64,000 nt of DNA from Aquabacterium sp. OR-4. Its GTDB lineage: Bacteria > Pseudomonadota > Gammaproteobacteria > Burkholderiales > Burkholderiaceae_C. The notes below the pieces were generated by a model. The model saw only the letters and a list, made by a program, of their open reading frames with translations. It was not told where the DNA came from and did not search any database. The stretch lies in the NCBI RefSeq assembly GCF_025290835.2, contig NZ_JAOCQD020000001.1, forward strand, positions 1,612,001 to 1,676,000. Reading direction: 5' to 3'. Each line of letters opens with the position of its first letter. Positions within the stretch are counted from its first letter, which is position 1. The position numbers and the translations under genes were made by a program. Below are positions 33,464-43,333 of this stretch, one piece after another.

Positions 33464-34177
33464 ATGTTCCCGAAGTCCTGGAAAGTCCGCGCCATGGCCA
33501 CTGCCATCGCGCTCACGGCGTCCACCGCGGCCCTTGCGGCTCCGGTCGCCACGGTCGGTTTTGAAGGCGCGTTCGACCTGATCGGTCCGGGCCAGACCAA
33601 CACCCAGTACACCGAGCAGCGATTCAGCTTCACGCCGGCCGGCGGCGATGCACTGATCGACACCTCGTCGTGTGCCGTGGGCGTTGAGTACTGCGCCACC
33701 GGCAACAGCAGCACCCACCTGCAGGCGCTCAACGGTGCCTCGGTCACGATCAGGCCGGTCAACGAGTGGTTCCAGCTGCACAGCCTGGACGCCTCGTTCC
33801 TGCCCTCGCCCTCGCTCAGCCTGTCGGGCTACAGCTTCGGCCTGCTGCTGTCGGGCACCACGCTGGGCGGTGGCAGCGTGAGCCAACTGCTCGAGCTGGT
33901 GGAGAGCGCGGTGCTGCCCGGTGACTTCGAGTTCAGCAGCTACACGGGCGCGGCCGACATGACCCGCCTGACCTCGCTCACGCTGAGCGCCTGCTACATC
34001 ACCGGCGGCGGCTGCATCACCGACGCCGCCGGCCTGGCCGCCGACTTCCTGCTGCCCAGCGATCTGCAGTTCTCGGTCGACAACCTGAGCATGTCGATCC
34101 CCGAGCCTTCGGCCATCTGGCTGGCGGCGCTGAGCCTGGGTGCACTGGTGGCCACCCGCCGCCGCAGCACCCGCTGA
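33464..34177 (+). CDS. PEP-CTERM protein (NF038120-like)
   Basis: 237 aa: signal peptide (1 to about 25, ALA-A), a beta-rich secreted domain with paired cysteines (SSCAVGVEYC and ACYITGGGC) and the phrase FQLHSLDASFLPSPS resembling the NF038120 group, then PEP-CTERM tail IPEPSAIWLAALSLGALVAT plus RRRS. Exosortase would remove the tail during export. Function unknown; possibly an extracellular matrix protein. It directly precedes the secreted subtilase by 38 bp. Confidence 0.9.
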   Translation: MFPKSWKVRAMATAIALTASTAALAAPVATVGFEGAFDLIGPGQTNTQYTEQRFSFTPAGGDALIDTSSCAVGVEYCATGNSSTHLQALNGASVTIRPVNEWFQLHSLDASFLPSPSLSLSGYSFGLLLSGTTLGGGSVSQLLELVESAVLPGDFEFSSYTGAADMTRLTSLTLSACYITGGGCITDAAGLAADFLLPSDLQFSVDNLSMSIPEPSAIWLAALSLGALVATRRRSTR

Positions 34178-34215
34178 TCCAACCCTGCCCACAAACGCAG
34201 AAGGAACATCCCTAC

Positions 34216-37200
34216 ATGAACAAGACCCCCTGGATCTGGGCGTCAACCCTGTTGCTCGCGGCCGCCTCGGCCAGCGCGCAGCAGGCGGCACGCCAGAGCT
34301 ACATCGTGCAACTGGCCGATCTGCCGGTGGCCGGCTACAACGGCAAGGTGGCCGGTTTTGCCGCCACCAGGCCCGCCGCAGGCCAGAAGCTCAACATGCG
34401 CGCCTCGCATGTGCAGGCCTATCTGGGCTACCTGAACAGCCAGCGCAACACGGTGATCTCCACCGTGGGAAGCGCTCCGGTCACGCACCGCTACAACGTG
34501 GCCTTCAACGGCTTTGCCGCCAAGCTCACCGCGGCCGAGGTGGCCAAGCTGCAGGCCAATGCCGCCGTGTTGTCGGTGACGCCCGATTCGGCGTTCACCA
34601 TGGACACCAGCCGCACGCCGGCCTTCCTGGGCCTCTCGGCTGCGGGTGGCCTGTACAGCCAGAACGTCACCGGTGAGAACGTGATCATCGGCGTGATCGA
34701 CGGCGGCATCACGCCCGAGAACCCGTCGTTCTCGGACAAGGTCGACGGCAGCGGCAAGCCGGTGTCCTCGCACCAGGCCGGCACCGTGGTCTACGACCCG
34801 ATCGCCACCACCCGCCCCGGCCGCTGGCAAGGTGCCTGTGAAACCGGGCCCGGCTTTCCCGCCAGCGCCTGCAACAACAAGCTGATCGGCGCACGCTGGT
34901 TCCGCACCGGCTTCGACGCCGCCGGCTACGTGGCACAGCCGGTCGAGTTTGCATCGCCGCGCGATGCCGACGGCCATGGCAGCCATACCGCCTCCACCGC
35001 TGGCGGCAACGCCAATGTGGCGGCCACCGTGAACAGTGGTGCCGTGGGCAACATCTCGGGCATCGCCCCGCGCGCCCGTGTCGCCGCCTACAAGGTGTGC
35101 TGGCTGTACGAGGGTTCGGCGCTGGCCACCTGCATCACCACCGACAGCGTGGCGGCCATCGACCAGGCCGTGGCCGACGGTGTGGACGTGCTGAACTACT
35201 CGATCAGCGGCACCCGCACCAACTACCTCGACCCGGTCGAAGTGGCGTTCCTGTTCGCGGCCGATGCCGGCGTGTTTGTGGCCGCCTCGGCGGGCAACAG
35301 CGGCCCCGGCAACACGGTGGCGCACATGAGCCCCTGGCTGACCACGGTGGCAGCCTCCACGCACGACCGTCTGTTCGCGGCCAATGCCGTGCTGGGCGGC
35401 ACGTCCTACGCGGGCGCTTCGCTGCAGACCTCGGGCCTGGCCAGTGCAGCCGGCCCGCTGCCGCTGGTGCTGTCGGTGAACGCCGGCATCAAGCCCCTGG
35501 CCGACCTGAACCCCACGCAGCAGGCCGCCCTGCGCTTGTGCTTCAACGCCACCGACCTGGCCGATGCCACCCTGCTGGGTGCTGCGGCCGGGTCTGACGC
35601 GGCCCTCGATCCGGCCAAGGTGGCCGGCAAGATCGTGGTCTGCGATCGCGGCTCCAACGCCCGTGTCAACAAGAGCGAGGCGATCATGGCCGCCGGCGGC
35701 GCCGGCATGGTGCTGATCAACACCAGCAGCAACACGCTCAACGACGACGCCCACCACGTGCCCAGCGTGCACCTGTCGCACACCGTGCGCACGGCCATCC
35801 GCAGCTATGCGGCCACCGGCACCGGCACCGGCTACATCACGGCCGGGGCGCAAGCCTCGGGCGTGGTGGCACCGCAGATGGCTTCGTTCTCGTCGCGTGG
35901 CCCCAGCCTGGCCAACCCGAACATCCTGAAGCCGGACATCACGGCCCCGGGTGTGTCGATCCTGGCGGCCTACACGCCGCCCCTGGCCACGCACTATGCC
36001 GCGCAGATCGCGGGCGGCACCTGGCCGGCCCCGGAGTTCGACTTCCTGCAGGGCACCTCGATGTCCAGCCCGCACATCGCCGGCATGGGCGCCCTGCTCA
36101 AGCAGGCGCACCCCACCTGGTCGCCGGCAGCCATCAAGTCGGCGTTGATGACCACCACCACCGGCGTCAAGCTGGCCAGTGGCGCGGCTGACAACGACCG
36201 CTTCGGCTACGGTGCAGGCCATGCCAACCCCAACGGCGCCTCGGGTGTGCCGCTGGTGTACGACGCCAACCTGGTCGACTACCTGGCCTTCCTGTGCGGC
36301 GCGGGCACGCTGAATCCGGCGAGCGGCGTCTGCGGCTCGGTCGGCTTCCTGGCCCCGTGGAACCTGAACCTGGCCTCGTTGACCGCTGAGGTGGTGGGTC
36401 TGCAGACCCTCTACCGCACGGTCACCAACGTCAGCACGGCCACGAAGACCTTCAACGCCACGGCCACCATGCCCGGCTTCTCGGCGGTGGTGACACCGTC
36501 GACGCTGACGCTGGCCCCTGGCGCGCAAGGCAGCTTCGCGGTGACGGCCACCCGCACCACGGCGGCCATCGGCAGCTGGGCCTTCGGCAATCTCGACTGG
36601 TCCGACGGTGCCAGCACGGTGCGCAGCCCGCTGACCTTGAAGCCCCTGTTCCTGGCCACCCCGGCGCTGCTGGAAGACACCCGTGTTCGTGCCAACCGCA
36701 TGTTCACCGTGGGTACCGGCTACGACGGCGCCATGCGTGCCATCACCGACGGTCTGGTGCCGGCCACGCGCACGGCAGGCAGTGTCGATGTGGGCAACGA
36801 AAACTGCTCGGCCAAGGTGACGGTGCCTGCCGGCGCCAAGTGGCTGCGCGTGGCGATGTTTGACGCCGACTCGGCAGGCCAGGGTCTGGACGACCTCGAC
36901 CTCGAGGTGCGCAACGCCGCCGGCACGGTGGTGGCCTCCAGCGGTGGCAGCACCACCAACGAGTTGGTCAACCTGCGCGCCCCGGCCGCAGGCACCTACT
37001 CGCTCTGCGTGATCGGCTTTGGCACCGCACGCGCCGTCAGCAAGCTCGACTACACGCTGTCGAGCTGGCTGGTGAGCACCGGCAAGGGCATCGCCAACTC
37101 GCTGAAGGTCAGCGTGCCCGCCACGGTGGCCACGGCCGGCAGCGGCACGGTGGCCTTCCTGTGGAACGTGCCGGCCGGCCAGCGCTACTTCGGTACGGTG

Positions 37201-37332
37201 CACTTCAGCACCGGCACCGGCGAAGCCACCGGCCAGACCGCGCTGTACCTGGACAACCAGCCCACGGTGAGCGTGGCCACGTCCACCGGCGCCAAGGAAC
37301 TGGCCAAAGCGACGCAGAAGATGAACCGCTAA
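34216..37332 (+). CDS. Large secreted S8 subtilisin-like serine protease with PA domain
   Basis: 1038 aa: signal peptide (to about residue 21, ASAQQ), inhibitor-I9 propeptide (about 30-125, YIVQL...), catalytic domain with Asp162 (GVIDGGI), His254 (HGSHTAS) and Ser615 (GTSMSSPHIAG), and a PA insert (about 415-545, GKIVVCDRGSNARVNKSEA). After the protease comes a fibronectin-III-like domain (about 720-810) and a beta-sandwich C-terminal domain (about 860-960). The GTSMSSPH and PA layout resembles plant cucumisin-type subtilases more than bacterial subtilisins. It lacks a PEP-CTERM tail. It lies 38 bp behind the PEP-CTERM gene and ends at two strong hairpins. Confidence 0.94.
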   Translation: MNKTPWIWASTLLLAAASASAQQAARQSYIVQLADLPVAGYNGKVAGFAATRPAAGQKLNMRASHVQAYLGYLNSQRNTVISTVGSAPVTHRYNVAFNGFAAKLTAAEVAKLQANAAVLSVTPDSAFTMDTSRTPAFLGLSAAGGLYSQNVTGENVIIGVIDGGITPENPSFSDKVDGSGKPVSSHQAGTVVYDPIATTRPGRWQGACETGPGFPASACNNKLIGARWFRTGFDAAGYVAQPVEFASPRDADGHGSHTASTAGGNANVAATVNSGAVGNISGIAPRARVAAYKVCWLYEGSALATCITTDSVAAIDQAVADGVDVLNYSISGTRTNYLDPVEVAFLFAADAGVFVAASAGNSGPGNTVAHMSPWLTTVAASTHDRLFAANAVLGGTSYAGASLQTSGLASAAGPLPLVLSVNAGIKPLADLNPTQQAALRLCFNATDLADATLLGAAAGSDAALDPAKVAGKIVVCDRGSNARVNKSEAIMAAGGAGMVLINTSSNTLNDDAHHVPSVHLSHTVRTAIRSYAATGTGTGYITAGAQASGVVAPQMASFSSRGPSLANPNILKPDITAPGVSILAAYTPPLATHYAAQIAGGTWPAPEFDFLQGTSMSSPHIAGMGALLKQAHPTWSPAAIKSALMTTTTGVKLASGAADNDRFGYGAGHANPNGASGVPLVYDANLVDYLAFLCGAGTLNPASGVCGSVGFLAPWNLNLASLTAEVVGLQTLYRTVTNVSTATKTFNATATMPGFSAVVTPSTLTLAPGAQGSFAVTATRTTAAIGSWAFGNLDWSDGASTVRSPLTLKPLFLATPALLEDTRVRANRMFTVGTGYDGAMRAITDGLVPATRTAGSVDVGNENCSAKVTVPAGAKWLRVAMFDADSAGQGLDDLDLEVRNAAGTVVASSGGSTTNELVNLRAPAAGTYSLCVIGFGTARAVSKLDYTLSSWLVSTGKGIANSLKVSVPATVATAGSGTVAFLWNVPAGQRYFGTVHFSTGTGEATGQTALYLDNQPTVSVATSTGAKELAKATQKMNR

Positions 37333-37341
37333 CGCGGTACT

Positions 37342-37371
37342 GGCCAGCGCAGCCCTCCGGCTGCGCTGGCC
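37342..37371 (+). terminator. Hairpin 9 bp after the subtilase stop
   Basis: 13 bp perfect stem (GGCCAGCGCAGCC with GGCTGCGCTGGCC) and 4-base loop. First of two consecutive hairpins closing the subtilase gene. Confidence 0.7.
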
Positions 37372-37395
37372 CGGCCGGCCGTGCAGGCCGGCCTC

Positions 37396-37433
37396 AAAAG
37401 ACAAGGGCCACGCATGCGTGGCCCTTGTCTTTT
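37396..37433. terminator. 38-bp perfect palindrome, bidirectional rho-independent terminator
   Basis: AAAAGACAAGGGCCACGCA and its exact complement form a 19 bp uninterrupted stem flanked by A-run on one side and T-run on the other, so it can end transcription from the subtilase side. The convergent gene's stop is 115 bp away and it can serve that one as well. Confidence 0.9.
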
Positions 37434-37486
37434 GGCGGCGCGTTGCGCCAGCGGCATGGCGTGGCACCGACCGGTGCCGCAGCCAG

Positions 37487-37507
37487 CAGCCTGCAGCCTG
37501 CAGCCTG
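37487..37507. repeat. 7-bp tandem repeat (CAGCCTG) x3
   Basis: Three exact CAGCCTG heptamers with partial flanking copies, in the gap after the bidirectional terminator. Non-coding. Confidence 0.75.
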
Positions 37508-37547
37508 CAGCCGCACGGCGCTGTTGTGCTGCGCGGCCGCCGCGTCG

Positions 37548-38501
37548 TCAGTCGCGGCCGGCCAGGCGCTTGAGCCCCAGCCATTGCTGGGCCCAGAAGC
37601 CGCGGCCATAGTCGCGGCCCTCGAGCTGGTCGCGGATGCCGGTGGGCTGCAGCGCAAAGTCGAAGCGTGCGGTGCCGAACAGCATGTCCCACACCGGAAA
37701 CAGCACCGCAAAATTGCAGCCGCCCAGCGTGCCGGCACCGGCCGATTCATGGCCCAGGCCGATGGCATGGTGGCGGCGGTGGTAATCGGGGCCCACAATC
37801 AGCCGGCCCAGCAGCGGGCCGAAGCTCAGGCGCACGTTGGCGTGCGAGAAGCTTTCCACCAGCTGCGTCACCGCCACCAGCGCGATGAACTGCCCTGGCG
37901 GCACGCCCAGCGCAAAGGCCAGCAGCACAAACACCGCGTCGCGCAGCAGGTCGTCGAGCAGGTGGTTGCGGTTGTCGCTCCACATCGTCATTTGCCGCTG
38001 GCTGTGGTGCAGCGCATGCAGCTGCCACCACCAGTCCAGCGCATGCTGGCTGCGGTGATACAGGTAGTCGACCAGATCGAACAGCAGCAGGTACAGCACG
38101 AAACTCAGCAGCGGCTGGTCGGTCAGGCCGGGCCACAGGCGGTCGAGCTCGACACCGGCCATGCCCTGCAGGCTGGCCTGGCCGCGCAGCCAGTCCCACA
38201 GCGGATCGATGCTGAAGAACATCGCCACCCGCACCAGGCCCAGGCGGTGGATCAGCGTGTAGACGATGTCGGTGCGCACCGCGGCGCGGTCGGTCACCGC
38301 CTCCACCGGCCGCCAGCGCTCGAGCGCGCGAAACACCAGCAGCAGAACCGCCAGCTGCAGCAGCCCCACCAGCAGCCAGGCGGTGGCGCGGTAGCCATCG
38401 GCCAGCACATTGCCCAGGCCCAGCTCGAACATCAGCGGCTGCAGCGCGCGCTCGAACAGCCAGCCCTGCAGCGCGTCGAACAGCTCGCCCGGCGTGCCCA
38501 T
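37548..38501 (-). CDS. Sterol desaturase / fatty acid hydroxylase family membrane protein
   Basis: 317 aa from the ATG at 38501, with about five hydrophobic segments and the histidine clusters of the family: HRSQH, HALHHS, and HRRHHAIG later. These bind a di-iron centre that hydroxylates or desaturates lipids. The ATG is one base from the stop codon of the polysaccharide deacetylase upstream. Bacterial members act on hopanoids, ornithine lipids or unknown lipids; the substrate is not known here. Confidence 0.9.
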   Translation of the reverse strand: MGTPGELFDALQGWLFERALQPLMFELGLGNVLADGYRATAWLLVGLLQLAVLLLVFRALERWRPVEAVTDRAAVRTDIVYTLIHRLGLVRVAMFFSIDPLWDWLRGQASLQGMAGVELDRLWPGLTDQPLLSFVLYLLLFDLVDYLYHRSQHALDWWWQLHALHHSQRQMTMWSDNRNHLLDDLLRDAVFVLLAFALGVPPGQFIALVAVTQLVESFSHANVRLSFGPLLGRLIVGPDYHRRHHAIGLGHESAGAGTLGGCNFAVLFPVWDMLFGTARFDFALQPTGIRDQLEGRDYGRGFWAQQWLGLKRLAGRD

Positions 38502-38502
38502 C

Positions 38503-39444
38503 TCAGCGCGCCTGCGGCAGCGCCGCCGTTGCCGGGGCACGGCCGTACTGCGGATGCTCGCGCAGCGTGGCAAAGCACAGGCCGCGCGCCTTGAGCCCCA
38601 CGATCAAGGGCTCGAGCACCGCCGGCGCCCAGGGATCACGCCGCGACCAGATGCCCAGGTGCGCCACCAGGATGTCGCCGCTGCGGATGCTGTGCAGCGC
38701 ACGCTGCAGCAGCTGGACATTGGGGTAGCGCTCGCTCGGCAGCTCATCGCCCAGAAAGCCGGCCGGGGCCCAGCCCACATGGGCCAGGCCGCAGGCCCGG
38801 CCAGCGGCCAGCAGGGCCGGCGAGGTCTTGCCGCCCGGCGCGCGAAACAGCGGCAGCATGGCCTGGCCGGTGATGGCCTGGAAGCGCTCGGCCGGGCGCC
38901 TGAGCTCGGTGCAGTAGGCGGCCGGCGTGAAGCTGCTGCGCTGCCCTGCCCGCGGGCCCATCGACGGCCGCGTGTCGAAGCTGCCGTCGCCGCGCTCGGG
39001 CCGATCGGCCAGCCAGCTGTGGTGGTCCCAGGTGTGGCTGCCGAAGGCATGGCCCTCGGCCGCCCGGGCGCGCCACCAGGGCGCCCAGTGCTCGTCCAGG
39101 CTCCAGCCACCGGTGAGGGTGCGCTCGTTGGCCAGAAAAAACGTGGCCTTGACCTGCTGGCGCTGCAGCACCTCGGCCACCAGCTCGGCCACGCCCATGT
39201 GGCCGGTGTCGAAGGTCAGGTAGACGGGCTGGGTGCAGGGTGAGGCGGCGGTAGGGCCTGCTGCGCCAGCAGTTCCAGCGGCCAGCATCGCCACCGCCGC
39301 GCAAACACCCGGCAGCCCACCACCCCAACCCAGCGGCCGCCATGGTTCTGGCTCCGCCAGGCCACTGGCGGCGCGCCCGAGACCAGGCTTCGGGGGAGGC
39401 GGCGCAGCCGCCTCGGGGGGGGCGCCGCTAGCCCCTTGGCGCAT
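38503..39444 (-). CDS. Polysaccharide deacetylase (NodB-like), with altered metal motif
   Basis: A 313 aa exported protein with NodB homology: motif 1 TFDTG (residues 77-81), motif 2 HTWDH (137-141), then FRAPGG (about 195) and LVAHLG near the C-terminus. In active carbohydrate deacetylases motif 1 is TFDDG, where the second Asp binds the metal; here it is Thr80. The two motif-2 His are kept. The first 45 residues are Pro/Ala-rich and look non-conserved, so the true start may be further inside; a hydrophobic stretch at about 43-62 could be the signal. The assigned start overlaps the upstream gene by 17 bp. Confidence 0.83.
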   Translation of the reverse strand: MRQGASGAPPEAAAPPPPKPGLGRAASGLAEPEPWRPLGWGGGLPGVCAAVAMLAAGTAGAAGPTAASPCTQPVYLTFDTGHMGVAELVAEVLQRQQVKATFFLANERTLTGGWSLDEHWAPWWRARAAEGHAFGSHTWDHHSWLADRPERGDGSFDTRPSMGPRAGQRSSFTPAAYCTELRRPAERFQAITGQAMLPLFRAPGGKTSPALLAAGRACGLAHVGWAPAGFLGDELPSERYPNVQLLQRALHSIRSGDILVAHLGIWSRRDPWAPAVLEPLIVGLKARGLCFATLREHPQYGRAPATAALPQAR

Positions 39445-40513
39445 GGTTCAGCGTCCAGATGCCGTGCGGCGAGCGCCCCACCTTCACCTGCTGCAGCACC
39501 TGGCGCTTGTCGACGTCGATGACGGTCATCTTGCCGGCCCAGCGCGAGCTCAGCAGCAGGGTGCGGCCATCGGCCAGCAGCTCCATGCAATCGGGGCCGC
39601 TGGGGCCGGGCAACTCGGCCAGGACGGCGAGCGACTGGATGTCGATCACGCTCAGCGTATTGGCCACGCGGTTGCTGACGAACAGCTGCCGGCCATCGCC
39701 GCGCGCGCGAAACGCGTGCGCGCCTGCGCCGGTGACGATGCGCTGCAGCAGCCGTGCCGCGCCGGCGCTCACGTCGTAGACCTCGACGAAGCGGTCGCCG
39801 GTGAGGCCCACGAACAGCCGCTTGTCGTCGGGCGACAGGTACACATCGGCCGGCATCTTGCCGGTCTTGACCTTCCAGCGCACGGCCTGCGTGGCCAGGT
39901 CGATGGCGATCAGCTCGTCGCTGTCCTGCAGCGAGCAGTACACCACCGTGCTGCGGCTGTCGATGGTCAGATGGCTGGGCGTCTTGGGCGCCGCAATGCG
40001 CTTTTGCAGCTTCAGCGGCTGGGCGGCGTCGGCCGGCTCCCAGCGGTAGAGGTCGACATGATCGAGCCGGTTGGCCGCGGTGACGAACCACTTCATGTCG
40101 GGCGAGAAGCGCAGCTGGTAGGGGTCGACGATGCCGGTGATGGTGCGCTGCACCTCGGCCGTCAGCGGATCGACCAGGGTCAGCGAGTTCGACAGCGCAT
40201 TGGCCACCAGCAGGCTCTTCTCGTCGGGCGAGAGGTAGAGGTGGTGCGGCTCCTTGCCGGTGGGGATGCGCTTGCGCTCGACGTAGCTGCCGGGCTCGAT
40301 GACGCTGATCGTCGCGTCCAGCGAATTCAGCACAAAGATCGGCGCACTGGCCAGCCGGGCCTTGGCGGCCGCGCTGGAGGGCTGGGCGGCCCCAGCCGGC
40401 TGGGCCGTGGCCTGGGCTGCGGCGGGCAGCACCGGCAACGCCGCCAGCCAGGGGCTCAGCGCAAGGGTCAGCGCACGGCGGCGCGGCAGGCAGCGGATGG
40501 AATCAGGGTTCAC
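39428..40513 (-). CDS. Periplasmic YncE-like beta-propeller protein
   Basis: 361 aa from a GTG at 40513. RRRALTLALSPWLAALP near the N-terminus suggests a Sec or Tat signal ending about AQA. The rest is seven-blade YVTN-type repeats (FVLNSLDATISVIEPGS, LSPDEKSLLVANALSNSLTLVDP, LSPDDKRLFVGLTG, LFVSNRVANTLSVIDIQS). Such proteins bind partners or surface ligands and have no known catalytic activity. It heads the minus-strand set of deacetylase and desaturase-like genes, suggesting a shared envelope function. Confidence 0.88.
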   Translation of the reverse strand: MNPDSIRCLPRRRALTLALSPWLAALPVLPAAAQATAQPAGAAQPSSAAAKARLASAPIFVLNSLDATISVIEPGSYVERKRIPTGKEPHHLYLSPDEKSLLVANALSNSLTLVDPLTAEVQRTITGIVDPYQLRFSPDMKWFVTAANRLDHVDLYRWEPADAAQPLKLQKRIAAPKTPSHLTIDSRSTVVYCSLQDSDELIAIDLATQAVRWKVKTGKMPADVYLSPDDKRLFVGLTGDRFVEVYDVSAGAARLLQRIVTGAGAHAFRARGDGRQLFVSNRVANTLSVIDIQSLAVLAELPGPSGPDCMELLADGRTLLLSSRWAGKMTVIDVDKRQVLQQVKVGRSPHGIWTLNHAPRG

Positions 40514-40722
40514 GTCGGGGCGGCTGGCGGCCGCTGGGCACGCAGGCACAGCGGCGGCGCAACATCGGTGGCGGGCAACCCAGAAGTGTAGGCGGTGCCG
40601 CCCTGCGGCCGGCCCCGGCCGGCTTGCGTCAGCGCAGGCCGGGCGCGGGGGCCGCGGCGCCACCGCCACTTTTGTGCGATCTGCCGTGGCCCGCGCCCCG
40701 CCCAGCGCCTGCGCGGCGGGGC

Positions 40723-41541
40723 TTACTCGTCGTCGCCGCCGCCCAGGATGCCGCCGATCAGGCCGCCGCCGGCCAGGCCGCCCAGCACCGAGCCTTGCTC
40801 GCGCGAGCCGCCGTTTTGCGGCGCGGCGGCAAACACGCGGCTGGCCAGGCGGCTGAACGGCAGGCTTTGCAGCCACACCGTGCCCGGGCCGCTGAGCTTG
40901 GCGAAGAACAGGCCCTCGCCGCCGAACAGCGCGGTCTTGATCTTGCCGACGTACTGGATCTCGAAGTTGACGTTGGGCGTGAAGGCCACCACGCAGCCGG
41001 TGTCGACCATCAGCGTCTGGCCAGGCTGCAGCTCGCGCTTGACCACGGTGCCGCCGGCATGCACGAAGGCCAGGCCGTCGCCCTCGAGCTTCTGCATGAT
41101 GAAGCCCTCGCCGCCGAAGAAGCCCACCGACAGCTTTTGCTGAAAGTAGATGCCCAGCGAGACGCCGCGCGCGGCGCACAGGAACGCGTCCTTCTGGCAG
41201 ATCAGCATGCCGCCGAGCTGGCGCAGATCCATCGGGATGATCTTGCCCGGATAGGGCGCACCAAAGGCCACGCGCTGCTTTTGCGGCGCCTGGTTGGTGT
41301 AGACCGTGGTGAACAGCGATTCGCCGGTGATCAGGCGCTTGCCGGCGCCCAGCAGCTTGCCGAAGAAGCCGCCGCCCTGGCTGGCACTGCCGTCACCGAA
41401 GACGGTGTCCATGCCGATGCCGGCGTCCATGAAGAACAGGCTGCCGGCCTCGCCGACCGCGGCCTCGCCGGGGTCGAGCTCGACCTCGACGAACTGCATT
41501 TCAGAGCCCTTGATCTCGTAGTCGACGACATCCATGGCCAT
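40723..41541 (-). CDS. TIGR00266 / AIM24 family protein
   Basis: 272 aa, jelly-roll type AIM24 family: [22 protein letters not shown] near the N-terminus, and paired [24 protein letters not shown] and [25 protein letters not shown] motifs. It ends in a Gly-rich [20 protein letters not shown] tail, common in the family. Bacterial role unknown; the name comes from yeast mitochondrial AIM24. ATG 41541 has a clear AGGAG ribosome site. Confidence 0.92.
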   Translation of the reverse strand: MAMDVVDYEIKGSEMQFVEVELDPGEAAVGEAGSLFFMDAGIGMDTVFGDGSASQGGGFFGKLLGAGKRLITGESLFTTVYTNQAPQKQRVAFGAPYPGKIIPMDLRQLGGMLICQKDAFLCAARGVSLGIYFQQKLSVGFFGGEGFIMQKLEGDGLAFVHAGGTVVKRELQPGQTLMVDTGCVVAFTPNVNFEIQYVGKIKTALFGGEGLFFAKLSGPGTVWLQSLPFSRLASRVFAAAPQNGGSREQGSVLGGLAGGGLIGGILGGGDDE

Positions 41542-41741
41542 GTTGGGTTGCTCCTGTAGAACCGTGGTGAAACCGGCTGCGGCCGGCGGACGGGCGCGAT
41601 GGTAACCAAAGCGCCGCCGCCGCCGATGACGCCCCCCGACAGGCTGCATCGCCGGTCCGCCGGATTGCGCAGCCAGATGCACCGGCTGCGGCCCGGGACG
41701 GCCTGAGCCACCGGCCTGAACTGCCGGCGCGGGCAGAGCGA

Positions 41742-42983
41742 TCAGGGGCTCGCCCGGGCGCCCGCCAGCGGCGCGCCAGGCCGCATGAAGCCCACCAGGG
41801 CCACGGCGGCCAGCGCGGCCGCCAGACCGAAACGCGGCGCCCAGTCGATCATCAGGCCGGTGACGGCCGGTGCCAGCATGCCGCCGGCGGTGTAGGCCAG
41901 CACCAGCACCGCGGTGCTGTCGACCAGCGCCACGCCCTGGCCCTGGCCGGTGTGGCGGTGGCCGATCTCCACCATCGACAAGGTGTACAGCGCCGCGCCG
42001 GCCGCGCCCCAGGCCACCACCAGCGGCCAGGCCAGCCAGGCACCGCCGGGCAGCGACACCCACGGCACCAGCAGCGCGCCCAGCAGGCAGGCCGCCACGC
42101 AGCTGCGGCGCATGGCCTCGACCGACCAGCGGTCGGCCAGCTCGCCGGCCGGCGCCGCCGCCAGCGTGCTGCCCAGGCCCGACACGGTGACCAGCAGCGC
42201 CGCGGCGGCCTGGCTCCAGCCCAGCGACAGGCCCCACAGCGGCAAGGCACCCGACAGGCCGGCCTCGAAGAAGCCGCCGACGAAGCCGGTGGCCATCACC
42301 ACCGGCATGCCGCGCAGCGCTGCCAGCGTGCCCTGCAGGGCCTGGGCCAGGCCCGGGCGCGGCGCTGGGGTGGCCGCGCCGTCGGGTGCATCGCCCGCCG
42401 CGGCGGCCGCCAGCTCGGGGGCCTGGATGCCGAACATCATCACCAGGCCCAGCACGGTCAGCAGCAGCGCCATCCAGCCGGCCTGGTGGGCCGACCAGCC
42501 CCGCGCCAGCAAAGCCGCCAGCAGCGCCGGCCCGACCATGAAGGTGGCGCCGATCATGGTCGAGAACAGGCCCATCATGCGGCCACGGTGCGCCGCCGGC
42601 GCCAGCCGCGCCACCAGCGACTCGGACAACACCCAGCGCAGCGCCGCGGCCATGCCCGAGGCCGCGTACAGCAGCGCCCACAGGCCGAGCTGGCTGCTGG
42701 CCTGGATGCCGGCCAACGCCACCACCGGCACCACGCCGCTCAGCAGCAGCGCGCGCCGGGTGCCCAGCGCCCGCACCACGGTGGACGCAAAAGGCGTGGC
42801 CACCAGCACGCCGGCCCAGTTGAGCGCGGCAAAGGCCCCGGCGGCCGTGCTGTCGAGCCCGCGCGCCTTCAGCTGAAACAGCATCAGCGGCGCAAACACG
42901 AAGATGCCGCACAGCTCGAAGAACGTGGCGCCGAACAGCGCCACCAGGCTGCGCCGCGGCGCCGCCGTGCCAGATCCGGGCAT
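41742..42983 (-). CDS. MFS transporter
   Basis: A 413 aa major facilitator with about twelve hydrophobic segments and a charged central loop (about 195-220, Ala/Pro-rich), including RALGTRRAL between segments 2 and 3 and GELADRW between 8 and 9. It starts 2 bp before the end of the small lipoprotein gene on the same strand. Substrate unknown. Confidence 0.9.
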   Translation of the reverse strand: MPGSGTAAPRRSLVALFGATFFELCGIFVFAPLMLFQLKARGLDSTAAGAFAALNWAGVLVATPFASTVVRALGTRRALLLSGVVPVVALAGIQASSQLGLWALLYAASGMAAALRWVLSESLVARLAPAAHRGRMMGLFSTMIGATFMVGPALLAALLARGWSAHQAGWMALLLTVLGLVMMFGIQAPELAAAAAGDAPDGAATPAPRPGLAQALQGTLAALRGMPVVMATGFVGGFFEAGLSGALPLWGLSLGWSQAAAALLVTVSGLGSTLAAAPAGELADRWSVEAMRRSCVAACLLGALLVPWVSLPGGAWLAWPLVVAWGAAGAALYTLSMVEIGHRHTGQGQGVALVDSTAVLVLAYTAGGMLAPAVTGLMIDWAPRFGLAAALAAVALVGFMRPGAPLAGARASP

Positions 42984-42985
42984 GC

Positions 42986-43333
42986 TCAGCGCGGCGCCTC
43001 GTGGAACACCCAGTTCGTGCCCTGGTTGCTGATCTCGAAATACACGCGCTTCTCGTCGCCGTCGACCGTGCCGTTGAGGTTCTCGTCGAGCACGCCGTAA
43101 CCGTAGCGGTAGTTGCGCGGCAGGTTGTCCTCGGTGCCGTAGGCGGTGGACAGCTTGTCGATCTTCAGGAAGCGCTTGACCACCTTGTCGCCGCTGTAGA
43201 CCTCGAGCACGCCGTTGGTGCCGGTCCAGTTCTGGATGCTGCGGCGGATCTCGTTTTGCTTTTCCTGCGTGCAGCCGGTGGCCAGCAGCGCGGCCAGGCC
43301 CAGCAGTGCGGGCATCACGCCATGGCGGTTCAT
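42986..43333 (-). CDS. Small lipoprotein, 115 aa
   Basis: Signal peptide with lipobox LLATGC (Cys21), so a lipid-anchored protein, then a single domain with the phrases [28 protein letters not shown] and [16 protein letters not shown]. No characterised family recognised. The ATG overlaps the upp stop by 4 bp, so it is co-translated with upp. Confidence 0.88.
   Translation of the reverse strand: MNRHGVMPALLGLAALLATGCTQEKQNEIRRSIQNWTGTNGVLEVYSGDKVVKRFLKIDKLSTAYGTEDNLPRNYRYGYGVLDENLNGTVDGDEKRVYFEISNQGTNWVFHEAPR

Noticed and set aside
34243..37692. A 1149-codon open frame opposite the subtilase gene
   Set aside because: It is a shadow of the plus-strand gene: it follows GC-rich third positions, has no family motif, is rich in Arg/Gly/His in low-complexity order, and runs across a perfect terminator palindrome.
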